Below, one piece after another: positions 16,134 through 25,158 of a DNA stretch of 64,000 bases (positions within the stretch are counted from its first letter, which is position 1; every line of letters starts with the position of its first letter). Origin of the DNA: JAOPZW01 sp963803375 (GTDB taxonomy: Bacteria; Actinomycetota; Thermoleophilia; Solirubrobacterales; Solirubrobacteraceae). The stretch spans positions 248,001 through 312,000 of the forward strand of contig CAWDMB010000001.1 in NCBI GenBank assembly GCA_963803375.1, given 5' to 3'. A model generated the notes under the pieces. The model searched no databases. It saw only the letters and a list, made by a program, of their open reading frames with translations, and was not told the origin of the DNA. The translations under genes and the position numbers were made by a program.

Positions 16134-16508
16134 TCGACGAGGCTAGACGACCGCGGACCGGCCCACTGCGGCTACGGTGCCCCGAGCGCCACGTCGCGCG
16201 CGCGGGCCTCGAGCCCTTCGCGCCCGACCGCTTCGACGCCGCGAGCGCGGATGGGAGGGGGGCCGGCGCCCCCACGCCGGCCCCTCCTCCTCGCCGACCG
16301 GGACGCTGAGTCCCTGTCGCCCCCCGGGCCACAGGCGCGGCCTGCGGTCCACGGTCGTGATGCGGCCCAAGAAGGGTGATCGGCAGCACGGGCGTGATCC
16401 TGCACCCCGAGTGGACGAATGGACGATGCGTCGTGCCGGCGCGATGCTCGCTCGCGCCGGCCGAGATTCGAGCCGGGCGCGCTGCCCGCGGATCGCCATG
16501 ATTGGGCG
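16134..16508. other. Intergenic region with a large GC hairpin
   Basis: A strong inverted repeat lies at 16254-16287 (GGAGGGGGGCCGGCG, short C-rich loop, CGCCGGCCCCTCC), with two unpaired G. It lies between the divergent NUDIX gene and the small plus-strand gene. Minus-strand frames here read PIRARGVEAVGREGLEARAR before a stop, which could be the tail of a broken gene. No gene is called. Confidence 0.4.
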
Positions 16509-16667
16509 GTGCTGCCACCCGCCTACTTCGACATCGCCACGGTCCTCGGGCTCGTCGCCGCGATCGCGGCCCTCGCCGCCGACGCGCTCGGCCTCGGCCT
16601 GGCGCTCCTCGCGCTGAGCGCGGTGGCCGCCGTCGGCGCGAAGCGCTCGCAGCGCGAGCGGCGCTGA
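16509..16667 (+). CDS. Small hydrophobic protein
   Basis: 52 residues from a GTG at 16509; longer in-frame starts exist upstream. After a short N-terminus the sequence is a hydrophobic stretch (TVLGLVAAIAALAADALGLG, then LALLALSAVAAVG) and a basic tail KRSQRERR, so it should be a small membrane protein with one or two helices. Located 21 bases before the GH3 gene. No family is recognised. Confidence 0.4.
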   Translation: MLPPAYFDIATVLGLVAAIAALAADALGLGLALLALSAVAAVGAKRSQRERR

Positions 16668-16688
16668 ACGGCCTGAGAGGGTTCGCGC

Positions 16689-19190
16689 ATGCGCGACGTC
16701 GAGACGCTCGTGGCCGGCCTGACGCTGGCGGAGAAGACGGCCCTGACCGCCGGGCAGGACATGTGGAGCACGGCCGCCGTCACGGGCGTCCCGCCCGTGC
16801 GCATGACCGACGGTCCGAACGGCGCGCGTGGCTCGTCGGTGCTCGGCGCGGGCGAGGCGACCGCCGTCTGCGTGCCGTGCGGCTCGGCGCTCGGGGCGAC
16901 CTGGGATCCCGAGCTCGTCGAGCGGGTCGGGGCGCTGCTCGGCGAGGAGGCGCGCACGAAGGCCTGCCGCGTGCTCCTGGCGCCGACGGTCAACCTCCAC
17001 CGCTCGCCGCTCGCAGGTCGCACCTTCGAGGGCTTCTCGGAGGATCCGCTGCTCGCGGGGCGGGCGGCCGCGGCGTACGTGCGGGGGGTCCAGGGCGAGG
17101 GGGTCATCGCGACCGTCAAGCACCTCGCCGGCAACGAGACCGAGTTCGAGCGCTACACGATCGACTCGGTGATCGACGAGCGCGCGTTGCGCGAGCTCTA
17201 CCTCGTCCCCTTCGAGCTCGCCGTGGCCGAGGGCGGGGCGCTGGCGGTGATGACCGCCTACAACCGTCTCAACGGCCGCTACTGCGCCGAGGACGAGGAC
17301 CTGCTCAGCGGGATCCTGCGCGGCGAGTGGGGCTTCGAGGGCTTCGTCATGACCGACTGGTTCGCGCTCGCCTCGACCGAGGCGTCCCCGCGCGCGGGCC
17401 TCGACCTCGAGATGCCGGGGCCGGGGCGCGCGCTCGGGGGCGCGCTCGCGCGGGCCGTGAGCGCGGGCGTCGTCGACGAGGCGCTCGTCGACGCCCAGGC
17501 GACGCGGCTGCTGCGCACGCTCGACCGCGTCGGCGCGCTCGACGACGACGCGCCGGCGCCCGAGCGCTCGGTCGACCGCCCCGAGCATCGGGACGTCGCC
17601 CGCGAGGCGGCGACCGAGGCGATGGTCCTGCTGCGCAACGACGGGCTCCTGCCGCTCGACGCGTCGGCCCTGCGCACCCTCGCCGTCGTGGGCCCCAACG
17701 CCGACCGCGCGCAGATCATGGGCGGCGGCTCGGCGTTCCTGCGCCCGCACCGCCGCGTCACGCCGCTCGACGCGCTGCGCGCGCGCCTCGGCGACGGCGT
17801 GCAGCTGCGCCACGAGCGTGGCTGCGACATCGACCGCACGGCGCCGGCCCTCGAAGCCGCGTTCGCGATCGAGCTGCACGCCGGCCCCGCGCTCGTCGGC
17901 GCACCGGTCGCCCGCGCGCGCCGCGGCGACGGGCTGCTGCTCTTCTTCGGCGAGCCGGCGCCCGGCCTGTCCGCCGACGACTTCTCGTTCCGCGCCCGCG
18001 CACGATTCACGCCGGCCGAGTCCGGGCTCCACGCCGTCGCCATCGCCCAAGCCGGGCGCGCGCGCGTGCTCGTCGACGGCGTCGAGGTCGTCGAGGGCTT
18101 CAGCGACCCGCCGCCGCGCGGCGACCAGCTCATCGGCATGGCCTCCGAGGAGATCGCCGGGACGGTCGAGCTCGAGGCCGGCCGCGAGGCCGAGGTCGTC
18201 GTCGAATACTCCTGCGAGGGGGCGCCGTCGGCGCTGCGCGGCGTCAGGGTCGGCGTGCGCGCGCCCGCGGCGCCCGATCTCCTCGAGCGCGCGGTCGCCG
18301 CGGCGGCGGCGAGCGACGCGGCCGTCGTGGTCGTCGGCACCAACGCCGACTGGGAGTCCGAGGGCGTCGACCGGGCCACGATCGACCTGCCCGGCGCGCA
18401 GGACGAGCTCGTGCGCCGGGTCCTGGCGGCCAACCCGCGGACGGTGGTCGTCCTCAACGCGGGCGCGCCGGTGACCCTCGACTGGGCCGACGACGCGCCG
18501 GCGCTGCTGATGGCGTGGCTCGGCGGCCAGGAGATGGCCGATGCCCTCGCCGCCGTTCTCACGGGCGACGCGGAGCCCGGCGGGCGGCTGCCGACGACGT
18601 TCCCGCGGCGCGTCGAGCAGACGCCGGCCTTCGGCGCGTTCCCCGGCGAGAACGGGACGACGCGCTACGCCGAGGGCGTGCTGATGGGCTACCGCTGGTT
18701 TCAGGCGCGGCGGCTGCCCGTGCGCTTCGGCTTCGGGCACGGGCTCTCGTACACCGCGTTCGCGCTCGGCGAGCCGCGCGTGCAGGCCGGCGAGATCGCC
18801 GCCGGCGACGACGTGGCGGTCGAGGTCGACGTGACGAACACCGGCGCCCGGGCCGGCTCGGAGGTCGTCCAGCTCTACGTCGCGCCGCCGCCGGGTCCGC
18901 TCGTGCGCCCGCCCAGGGAGCTCAAGGCCTTCGCAAAGGTGCGCCTGGAGCCGGGGGCGAGCGCGACCGTGCGCCTCGAGCTCGGCGCGCGCGCGTTCGC
19001 GTGCTGGGATCCCGGCGACCGCGACTGGCCCGAGCTCGCGGCGCGCCTCGGCTCCTCGCCGATGGCCGGCTACGGCGCCGGGCGCCGCACGGAGCCGGGC
19101 TGGCGCATCGATCCGGGCCGCTACGAGCTCCACGTCGGGCGTTCGTGCGCCGCGATCGACCACGTCGCCGCCGTACGCATCGTCGGCTGA
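16689..19190 (+). CDS. bglX: GH3 beta-glucosidase with PA14 insertion
   Basis: 833 residues. The GH3 N-terminal barrel shows MTDGPNGARG, LLAPTVNLHRSPLAGRTFEG, IATVKHLAGNETEFER and the nucleophile Asp in GFEGFVMTDWFA. The C-terminal sandwich begins VVGPNADRAQIMGGGSA, and a PA14-like beta domain (from about FRARARFTPAESGLHAVAI) is inserted before DAAVVVVGTNADWESEGVDR. A fibronectin-III-like domain closes the protein (NTGARAGSEVVQLYV). This layout is that of KglB/BglX-like beta-glucosidases. No signal peptide, so it likely acts in the cytoplasm on imported oligosaccharides. Confidence 0.92.
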   Translation: MRDVETLVAGLTLAEKTALTAGQDMWSTAAVTGVPPVRMTDGPNGARGSSVLGAGEATAVCVPCGSALGATWDPELVERVGALLGEEARTKACRVLLAPTVNLHRSPLAGRTFEGFSEDPLLAGRAAAAYVRGVQGEGVIATVKHLAGNETEFERYTIDSVIDERALRELYLVPFELAVAEGGALAVMTAYNRLNGRYCAEDEDLLSGILRGEWGFEGFVMTDWFALASTEASPRAGLDLEMPGPGRALGGALARAVSAGVVDEALVDAQATRLLRTLDRVGALDDDAPAPERSVDRPEHRDVAREAATEAMVLLRNDGLLPLDASALRTLAVVGPNADRAQIMGGGSAFLRPHRRVTPLDALRARLGDGVQLRHERGCDIDRTAPALEAAFAIELHAGPALVGAPVARARRGDGLLLFFGEPAPGLSADDFSFRARARFTPAESGLHAVAIAQAGRARVLVDGVEVVEGFSDPPPRGDQLIGMASEEIAGTVELEAGREAEVVVEYSCEGAPSALRGVRVGVRAPAAPDLLERAVAAAAASDAAVVVVGTNADWESEGVDRATIDLPGAQDELVRRVLAANPRTVVVLNAGAPVTLDWADDAPALLMAWLGGQEMADALAAVLTGDAEPGGRLPTTFPRRVEQTPAFGAFPGENGTTRYAEGVLMGYRWFQARRLPVRFGFGHGLSYTAFALGEPRVQAGEIAAGDDVAVEVDVTNTGARAGSEVVQLYVAPPPGPLVRPPRELKAFAKVRLEPGASATVRLELGARAFACWDPGDRDWPELAARLGSSPMAGYGAGRRTEPGWRIDPGRYELHVGRSCAAIDHVAAVRIVG

Positions 19191-19213
19191 GCGCCGGCCC
19201 TCCGAGCCGACGG

Positions 19214-19519
19214 TGCGTTGTCGCGAACGGCGCCGAAGCGCTCCTGGACGCCGCCGCCGAGCGCCTCGGCCACCCCGGGGCGGCGCGCCTCGCGATCGCG
19301 GGCCGCCCCGAGGCGGTCGTGCTCGAGGTCGCTCGCGACGCCGACCTGCTCGTGGTCGCGCGCGACACCCGTGATCCCGGGCCGCGCTCGCTCGGCCACG
19401 CGACGCGGTTCGTCGTCGATCACGCGCCGTGCGCGCTCCTGCTCGCCTGGCCCGGCGGCGGGCCCTCGCGTGCCGCGCCGCCGCCACCGCCACCGCACCC
19501 GCCACCGCCCCCGCGCTGA
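19214..19519 (+). pseudogene. Universal-stress-protein C-terminal fragment with proline-rich tail
   Basis: The frame reads ANGAEALLDAAAERLGHPG and DADLLVVARDTRDPG, then SLGHATRFVVDHAPCALLLA, the second half of a Usp domain including the G-x-x-x-x-F-V ATP-binding loop region (HATRFVVDHAPC). It ends in a run of prolines and histidines. No start codon is available and the N-terminal half (nucleotide-binding strand and first helix) is missing. It directly follows the GH3 gene, so it looks like a truncated remnant. Confidence 0.6.
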
Positions 19520-19545
19520 GCCGCCGCGTGGGGCAGGATGTGCCG

Positions 19546-20448
19546 ATGACCGCTGCCCCGCAACTCGCCGCGCCCGTCGCCGTCCGGCGGCTCGGCCTCG
19601 TCGTGCACCCCCGCCGGGACCTCGACGGCGCGCTCGCCACGGTCCGCGCCTGGGCGGAGCGCCGCGACGTCGTCGTCGGACAGCTCGAGCTGGCGGGGCA
19701 GAGCCGCCGCGTCGCGGAGCCGATCGACCCCGCGACGTGCGACCTCGTGCTGGCGCTCGGGGGCGACGGCACGGCCTTGGCTGCGCTCCGCGCCGCGGCC
19801 ACCGCGTCGCGGCGACCCGTGCTCGCGATCGCGTGCGGGAGCATCGGAGCGCTCACCTCGGTGACCGCCGACCGGCTCGGCTGGGCCCTCGAGCAGGTCC
19901 GCGAGGGCCGCTGGACGCCGGTCCCGCTGCCCGCGCTCGAGGCGAGCGCCGACGGCAGTACGCTCGCGGTCGTCCTGAACGATTTCGTCGTCGCGCGCGC
20001 CGGCGGCGGCCAGGTCGTGACCGCGATCACGGCCGACGGTGTCCTCTACGCCCGCGTCGCGGGCGACGGCGTCGTCGCCGCCACGCCGCACGGCTCGAGC
20101 GCGTACAGCATGGCGGCGGGCGGGCCGCTGCTCGCGCCGGGCGCCGACGGCTTCGTCGTTACCGCGCTCGCGGCGCACGGCGGCTCGTGCCCGCCGCTCG
20201 TCCTCGGCGCGTCGAGCCGCCTCGAGCTCGCGATCGCCGGCGGCTATGGCGGGATGCGCTTCGAGCTCGACGGCCAGCCGAGCACGCTGCACGCCGAGCG
20301 GGTCGAGCTGCGCCTGCGCCCGGGCTACGCCACCAGCGTCGAGCTCGCGGGCGAGGAGTCGCTTCTCACCGGCCTGCGTCGCCGCGGCCTCCTCCTCGAC
20401 AGCCCCCGGGTGAGCATGCGCGACGGCCGCGAGCGCGACGGCCGGTAG
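19546..20448 (+). CDS. nadK: NAD kinase (PpnK)
   Basis: 300 residues. The GGDGT motif appears in LVLALGGDGTALAALRA. The second conserved glycine-rich region is GVVAATPHGSSAYSMAAGGP, matching the family's TPTGSTAY. LNDFVVARA stands at the usual NE/ND site. The enzyme phosphorylates NAD to NADP in the cytoplasm. The N-terminal region is a Rossmann-like domain (RRLGLVVHPRRD). It stands alone downstream of the Usp fragment. Confidence 0.9.
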   Translation: MTAAPQLAAPVAVRRLGLVVHPRRDLDGALATVRAWAERRDVVVGQLELAGQSRRVAEPIDPATCDLVLALGGDGTALAALRAAATASRRPVLAIACGSIGALTSVTADRLGWALEQVREGRWTPVPLPALEASADGSTLAVVLNDFVVARAGGGQVVTAITADGVLYARVAGDGVVAATPHGSSAYSMAAGGPLLAPGADGFVVTALAAHGGSCPPLVLGASSRLELAIAGGYGGMRFELDGQPSTLHAERVELRLRPGYATSVELAGEESLLTGLRRRGLLLDSPRVSMRDGRERDGR

Positions 20449-20535
20449 GACGAGCGACCAGCGAATCGCGTCGAGGGCTGGCCGTGGGCGAGTCGCCGGG
20501 CTAGGGTCGCAGTGATCCCGATCGAGGAGGCGTAC

Positions 20536-20838
20536 ATGCTCTGCGCGTTGACCGTCCGGCAGCTCAAGGAGGGCACCTTCGAGCGGTTCGCGGAGGCCTT
20601 TCGCCCCTCGGAGTCCGAGGCTCCGCCGTCCGGCTGGGTGCGGTTCAACATGATCCGCGACACCTCTGATCACGACCGCGTGGTGACCTTCGGGTTCTTC
20701 GACGGCACGCTCGAGGAGCTCGAGCGCAACCAGGCCGAGCACGGCTACGACCAGCGGCGGCGCGCGGCGGACGAGTTCGTCGACGACGTCCTCGTCAACG
20801 GCGTGTTCGATGTCATCGTCGACATGAGGGTCGACTGA
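20536..20838 (+). CDS. Small alpha/beta-barrel-like protein of unknown function
   Basis: 100 residues from the ATG at 20536, five bases after a GAGGAGG site. Sequence features (LCALTVRQLKEGTFERFAEAF, WVRFNMIRDTSDHDRVVTFGFFDGTLEELER) suggest a dimeric ferredoxin-like (antibiotic-monooxygenase superfamily) fold. No active-site residues can be assigned. The convergent neighbour at 20875-21270 has a comparable size and style. Confidence 0.6.
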   Translation: MLCALTVRQLKEGTFERFAEAFRPSESEAPPSGWVRFNMIRDTSDHDRVVTFGFFDGTLEELERNQAEHGYDQRRRAADEFVDDVLVNGVFDVIVDMRVD

Positions 20839-20874
20839 GGATCGCGTCAGGAGAACCCGAGCGATCCTCCTGGC

Positions 20875-21270
20875 TCAATCGCCGTTGTGCGCGCCCGCGA
20901 GCGCGTGTGCGCCGTGCCCGACCCGCGTGACCGCCTCGCTGTACATCGCCATCTCCCGGCCGACCCCGTCCCCGGTCACCGCGGCGACGACGCCGAGGTT
21001 CTCGACGATCAGGCTGGCATCGATCATCGCGCGCCGGAACTCCTCGTCGTTGGGCAGCGCTGCGCACTGGGCCTCGCTGCCGTAGACCATGAAGAACCCG
21101 CCGAGGTCACCGCCGTGCGGATCGAGCAATGAGACGTCCATGCCGTCGATCCGCCCATCCGAGCGCATCCGCCCGAGCATCTCGACGAACGCGTTGAAGA
21201 TCTCGACGGCCCGCTCCTCGCGACCCCGAACGGGCACCCCGAAGCCGATGAACACGGCACGATCGGCCAT
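20875..21270 (-). CDS. Hypothetical protein, possible ferredoxin-like fold
   Basis: 131 residues. Start chosen at the ATG at 21270, preceded by a GAGAGGGGAG stretch. AVFIGFGVPVRGREERAVEIF, GRIDGMDVSLLDPHGGDLGG and FFMVYGSEAQCAALPNDEEF suggest a NIPSNAP/ABM-like dimeric barrel, known in actinobacteria as uncharacterised proteins. Convergent with the 20536 gene. Confidence 0.6.
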   Translation of the reverse strand: MADRAVFIGFGVPVRGREERAVEIFNAFVEMLGRMRSDGRIDGMDVSLLDPHGGDLGGFFMVYGSEAQCAALPNDEEFRRAMIDASLIVENLGVVAAVTGDGVGREMAMYSEAVTRVGHGAHALAGAHNGD

Positions 21271-21410
21271 GATGACTCCCCTCTCTGTCGCTGAGAACCG
21301 AACGTCGCAGAACGGCGTGGGCCACGCAAGTCCCGGCACGCTGCGGCGGTCGTCCGGCGCGCGCGGACGTTCGCGCCGGCGCGACCCAGCGGCGATGATG
21401 CGCCGCGACG

Positions 21411-22784
21411 ATGCTCGCCGCGCCCGCGCTCGCTTCGCTCCCGTTGGCCGCCGTGAACGGCGGCGGGCTGTTCTCGGGCGCGCAGGACACGCGTCCGGAC
21501 GACGGCGTCACGCTCACGATCGACACCCGCTCGTTCCTCGTCGTCGTGGCGGCCTCCGCGCTCGCGTCCCTGCTCGCGATCCTCGTCGGGCGTCGCGTCG
21601 CCGTGCCCGTCGTCGTCGTCGAGCTGCTGCTCGGGATCGCCGTCGGGCCCGACGTCCTCGGGCTCGTCGACCCCGACGACTTCATCTCGTTCTTCGCGAA
21701 CCTCGGCCTGGGGATGCTCTTCTTCTTCGCGGGCTACGAGATCGACTTCGCGCGGATTCGCGGCGCGCCGGTGAAGCTCGCGGCGATCGGCTGGGTGATG
21801 TCGCTCGCGCTGGCCTACGGCCTCGGGGGCCTGCTCGCGCTGGCGGGCGTCGTCGTCTCGCTCGTCTTCACGGGCTCGGCCCTCCTGACCACGTCGCTGG
21901 GGACGCTGATCCCGATCATGGGCGACACGGGCGTCCTGCGCACGCGCTTCGGGGCGTTCGCGCTGGCCGCGGGGGCGGTCGGCGAGTTCGGGCCGATCAT
22001 GCTCGTGACGCTGCTGCTCTCGACGACGCGGCCGGTCTCGACGTCGCTCATCCTCATCCTCTTCGTCGTCCTCGCCGTGGCCACGGCGCTGATCGGCGTG
22101 CGCTGGGTGCACCACGGCTGGGATGCCGTCGAGCGCGCGCTCGAGGCGAGCGGCCAGCTCGCGGTGCGCATCTGGGTGCTCGTGACGTTCGCGCTCGTCG
22201 CGCTCGCGGCCTCGCTCGGCCTCGACCTCCTGCTCGGCGGCTTCGCGGCGGGCATCGCAACCCGCGTCGCGCTCGGCGAGCGCGAGGTCCACTGGTTCGA
22301 GTCGAAGCTGACCGCGGTCGGCTACGGCTTCTTCATCCCGTTCTTCTTCGTCGTCAGCGGGGTCAAGTTCGACCTCGTCTCCCTCGGCGAGCTCGGTGCG
22401 CTCGCGAAGCTGCCGCTCTTCCTGGCGCTCTTCCTCGTCGTTCGCGGGGTCCCGGCGCTCGTGCTCTACCGCGCGGTCCTCGACGCCCGCGAGCGCCTCG
22501 CGCTCGCGCTGCTCTCGGCCACCGAGCTGCCGCTCGTCGTCGCGATCACGACGCTCGCCCTCGAGCGCGGCCACATGCGCTCCTCGACCGCTGCGGCGCT
22601 CGTCGGGGCGGCGATCGTCTCGACCGCGTGCTTCCCCCTGCTCGCGCTGCGCATGCGCGAGCGGCGCCCCGGCTACGAGGGCGGCGGCAGGTGGGGCAGG
22701 CTCGGCTCGAGCTCACGCAGCGAGGCGAAGGCGGGCGCGAGCGTCGCGAAGAGCGCCGAGAAGACGGGCTCGAGCCCGGCGTAG
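21411..22784 (+). CDS. Kef/CPA2-type cation:proton antiporter
   Basis: 457 residues with about 12 hydrophobic segments: a first signal-like helix, then VAVPVVVVELLLGIAVGPDVLG (typical CPA2 lead-in), LGLGMLFFFAGYEIDF and the discontinuous-helix regions MGDTGVLRTRFGAFALAAGAVGEFG and IPFFFVVSGVKFDL. It exports Na+ or K+ in exchange for protons (family knowledge). No RCK/TrkA-N domain is attached. The 3' end overlaps the convergent gluconokinase gene by 112 bases; the last ~37 codons are low in hydrophobics. Confidence 0.85.
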   Translation: MLAAPALASLPLAAVNGGGLFSGAQDTRPDDGVTLTIDTRSFLVVVAASALASLLAILVGRRVAVPVVVVELLLGIAVGPDVLGLVDPDDFISFFANLGLGMLFFFAGYEIDFARIRGAPVKLAAIGWVMSLALAYGLGGLLALAGVVVSLVFTGSALLTTSLGTLIPIMGDTGVLRTRFGAFALAAGAVGEFGPIMLVTLLLSTTRPVSTSLILILFVVLAVATALIGVRWVHHGWDAVERALEASGQLAVRIWVLVTFALVALAASLGLDLLLGGFAAGIATRVALGEREVHWFESKLTAVGYGFFIPFFFVVSGVKFDLVSLGELGALAKLPLFLALFLVVRGVPALVLYRAVLDARERLALALLSATELPLVVAITTLALERGHMRSSTAAALVGAAIVSTACFPLLALRMRERRPGYEGGGRWGRLGSSSRSEAKAGASVAKSAEKTGSSPA

Positions 22785-24208
22785 ACGGCGCCGGCGCCGG
22801 GATCGGGCTCGAGCACCTCGCCGATCGCCACGAGCTCGGCCGCCTCGTCGATGCTCTCGAGGATCCCGAGCGCCTCCAGGCCCAGCAGCGCGGCGCCCAG
22901 CGCGGAGCCCTCGGTCTCGGCGGCGAAGCCGACCGGCATTCCGAGCGCGTCGGTGAGCATCTGCTTCCACAGCGCGCTGCGGGCGAAGCCGCCGGTGGCG
23001 CGGACCTCGCGGACGTCGTTGCCGGCCTCGCGCACCGAGCGCAGCACGAGCGTCATCTGCAGGCACACGCCCTCGAGCGCGGCGCGGACGAGGTGCTCGC
23101 GACGGTGGTGGTGGGTGAGGCCGACGTAGGCGCCGCGCGGGAGCGCGCTCCAGTGCGGCGCGCGCTCGGAGAAGAGGTACGGGAGCATCAGCAGCCCGCC
23201 CGCCCCGGCGGGCGCCTGCGCGGCGAGCTCGAGCAGCGCGTCCTCGGGCTCCTCGCCGAGGTCGGGCGCGAGCGCCGCGCCCGTCCACCGCAGCACGACG
23301 CCGCCGTTGTTGAGCGCGCCGCCGACGACCCAGCGGCCCGGAACGAGCGCGTAGCAGAAGACCTGCCCCTGCGGGTCGACCGCCGGGCGCTCGACCATCA
23401 CGCGCAGCGCCGCACTCGTGCCGATCGAGCAGGCCGCGACGCCCGGGCGCACGGCGCCCAGCCCGAGGTTGGCCAGCGGGCCGTCGCCGGCCCCGGCCAC
23501 GACGGCGGTGCCGCGCGGCAGGCCCGTCTCGCGCGCCGCGCGGGCCGTGAGCCCGTCGAGCACCCGGGTGGTGGGCACGAGCTCCGCCAGCGCGGAGCGC
23601 TGCACGCCGGCGAGCTCGAGCGCCTCGTCGTCCCAGTCGAGGCGCGCGAGGTCCAGGAGCCCGGTCCCCGAGGCGACGGAGTGGTCGGTCACGCACGCGC
23701 CGGTGAGGTGGGCGAGCACGTGCTCCTTGATCCCGACCCAGCGGCGCACGCGCGCGCAGAGGTCGGGCTCGTGCTCGGCGAACCACATGAGCTTGGGCAG
23801 CGGCGACATCGGGTGCACCGGCGTGCCGGTGCGTCGGTGCAGCTCGAGCCCGCGCGCGCTCGTGCGCAGGCGCTCGGCCTGCGCGGTCGCGCGCGTGTCG
23901 GCCCACGTGACCAGCCGCGTCAGCGGCCGCGCCTCGGCGTCGAGGCCGACGAGCGAGTGCATCGCCGTCGAGAACGAGAGCCCCGCGACCTCGACGCCGG
24001 CGTCGGCGGCACCGCGCGCCGCGTCCGCGATCGCCGCGATCGCGCCGCGCAGGATCGCGTCGGCGTCCTGCGTCGCCTCGCCGGACGCCTGCTCGTCGAG
24101 CGGGTGCTCGTCGTGGGCGATGGCGCGCGTCGCGCCGCGGGCGTCGATGGCCAGGACCTTCGTCGCGGTCGTGCCGAGGTCGACGGCGAGGACGACCGGG
24201 TCGGCCAT
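22673..24208 (-). CDS. gntK: FGGY-family gluconokinase
   Basis: 511 residues. The phosphate-1 motif VLAVDLGTTATKVLAID opens the protein. STAMHSLVGLDAEARPLTRL followed by VTWADTRA is characteristic of FGGY gluconokinases. Later come GIKEHVLAHLTG, VVAGAGDGPLANLGLGAV (adenosine site), SERAPHW and VRATGGFARSALWKQMLTDAL. It phosphorylates gluconate to 6-phosphogluconate for the pentose phosphate or Entner-Doudoroff route. A xylulokinase or glycerol kinase assignment fits less well. No gluconate permease is adjacent. Confidence 0.85.
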   Translation of the reverse strand: MADPVVLAVDLGTTATKVLAIDARGATRAIAHDEHPLDEQASGEATQDADAILRGAIAAIADAARGAADAGVEVAGLSFSTAMHSLVGLDAEARPLTRLVTWADTRATAQAERLRTSARGLELHRRTGTPVHPMSPLPKLMWFAEHEPDLCARVRRWVGIKEHVLAHLTGACVTDHSVASGTGLLDLARLDWDDEALELAGVQRSALAELVPTTRVLDGLTARAARETGLPRGTAVVAGAGDGPLANLGLGAVRPGVAACSIGTSAALRVMVERPAVDPQGQVFCYALVPGRWVVGGALNNGGVVLRWTGAALAPDLGEEPEDALLELAAQAPAGAGGLLMLPYLFSERAPHWSALPRGAYVGLTHHHRREHLVRAALEGVCLQMTLVLRSVREAGNDVREVRATGGFARSALWKQMLTDALGMPVGFAAETEGSALGAALLGLEALGILESIDEAAELVAIGEVLEPDPGAGAVYAGLEPVFSALFATLAPAFASLRELEPSLPHLPPPS

Positions 24209-24218
24209 CGACGACGCG

Positions 24219-24818
24219 CTAGCCGCTGCGCAGGGGGCGAGCCAGGGTCGCCATCGTGCGGTCCAGCAGCCCGCCCGCCGCGTCGGCCGCGCGGTTGACG
24301 AGCCGCCGCACGTGCGGGCGATGCAGCGCGAACGCGACGCCGGCGCCGAGCAGCGCTCCGCCGAGCACGTCGCTCGGGTAGTGCACGCCCATGGCCACGC
24401 GCCCGGCGGCGAGGACGGTCGCGAGCACGAGCACGACCGTGCCCCACGCCCGCCGGCGCAGGAGCAGCGCGACGCCGATCGCGAAGGCGGCCGTGGCGTG
24501 GTCGCTCGGGAACCCGGGATCGGCGGCGTGGCGGGCGAAGAGGTGGACGGCGCCGGGGTCGGCCACGAACGGGCGCGGACGCTCGACGAGGCGCGCGATC
24601 ACCTGCGCCAGGGCGAGCGCGACGCCCGCGCTCAGCCCCGCGGCCACGGCGGCGCGCTGCGTGGCCCGGCGGCGGTGGCCGCCCACGACCACGAAGGCGA
24701 GCACGAGCATCCCGGCGAAGAGCATCTCGGCCGCGTTGACGTAGGCGACCACGGGGTCCTCGAGGTCGTCGTGGTGGGCGAACAGCGCGTTGAGGGCGTG
24801 CAGCAGCGAGTGGTCCAC
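24219..24818 (-). CDS. PAP2-family membrane phosphatase
   Basis: 199 residues, GTG start. Five or six hydrophobic helices carry the three PAP2 motifs: ARLVERPRPF (K/R-x6-RP), PGFPSDHATAAFA (PSGH-type with SDHA) and RVAMGVHYPSDVLGG (SR-x5-H-x3-D type; here R, H and D are present). Members dephosphorylate lipid phosphates such as undecaprenyl pyrophosphate or phosphatidate at the membrane. Its stop lies 10 bases before the gluconokinase start on the same strand; a functional link is not evident. Confidence 0.85.
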   Translation of the reverse strand: MDHSLLHALNALFAHHDDLEDPVVAYVNAAEMLFAGMLVLAFVVVGGHRRRATQRAAVAAGLSAGVALALAQVIARLVERPRPFVADPGAVHLFARHAADPGFPSDHATAAFAIGVALLLRRRAWGTVVLVLATVLAAGRVAMGVHYPSDVLGGALLGAGVAFALHRPHVRRLVNRAADAAGGLLDRTMATLARPLRSG

Positions 24819-25158
24819 GTCCCCAGTCGATCACATCGCGCTGACGGCCGTGCCGCCCGGACGGGCAGGATCGGCCGGCGGGCACTGCAAGCCCTGTCGC
24901 ACCGCACCGCGAGCCGGTCCCTCGCGACGGCGAAGGCCCGCGTTCGCAAGGCCCCTGTGAGCATGGGCGCGGCTGGTTTCGAACCAGCGACCTCTCGCGT
25001 GTGAAGCCCTCTGGGAGAAAGCGGAAGAGGCGGCAAAAGGCCTTGGTTGAGCGGTTTTCGGCGGTCGGTAATCGATTCCATGCCGCCGAAGATCGCCCGC
25101 AATTTGCGGCGATTATCTGCCGTTTGGGCATTGGTGCCCAATGGATTGTGCCGACCGA
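24819..25158. other. Island left boundary: tRNA-Val fragment and AT-richer spacer
   Basis: Holds the att-like tRNA-Val 3' half (24964-25007), then ~130 bases that are visibly less GC-rich than the flanks (e.g. GCAATTTGCGGCGATTATC), as expected for the inner arm of an attachment site. No gene is supported; a plus-strand frame from 25001 lacks family features. Confidence 0.55.
24964..25007 (-). repeat. Attachment-site core: 3' half of a tRNA-Val gene
   Basis: On the minus strand this reads anticodon loop TTCACAC, GCGAG, variable loop, T arm GCTGG-TTCGAAA-CCAGC and acceptor CGCGCCC. It matches the intact tRNA-Val at 30670-30713 in 41 of 44 positions, the three changes all being in the T loop and the adjacent stem position. 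No 5' half is attached. The match ends just inside the anticodon stem, as expected for an integrase that recombines at the anticodon loop. Confidence 0.85.

Noticed and set aside
16143..20030. 1295-codon minus-strand frame opposite the GH3 and NAD kinase genes
   Set aside because: Arginine/alanine-rich shadow caused by high GC. The plus-strand GH3 and NAD kinase genes have full family motifs. Similar shadows at 42062-45406, 53606-56413, 60497-63979 and 21089-24298 were dropped for the same reason.
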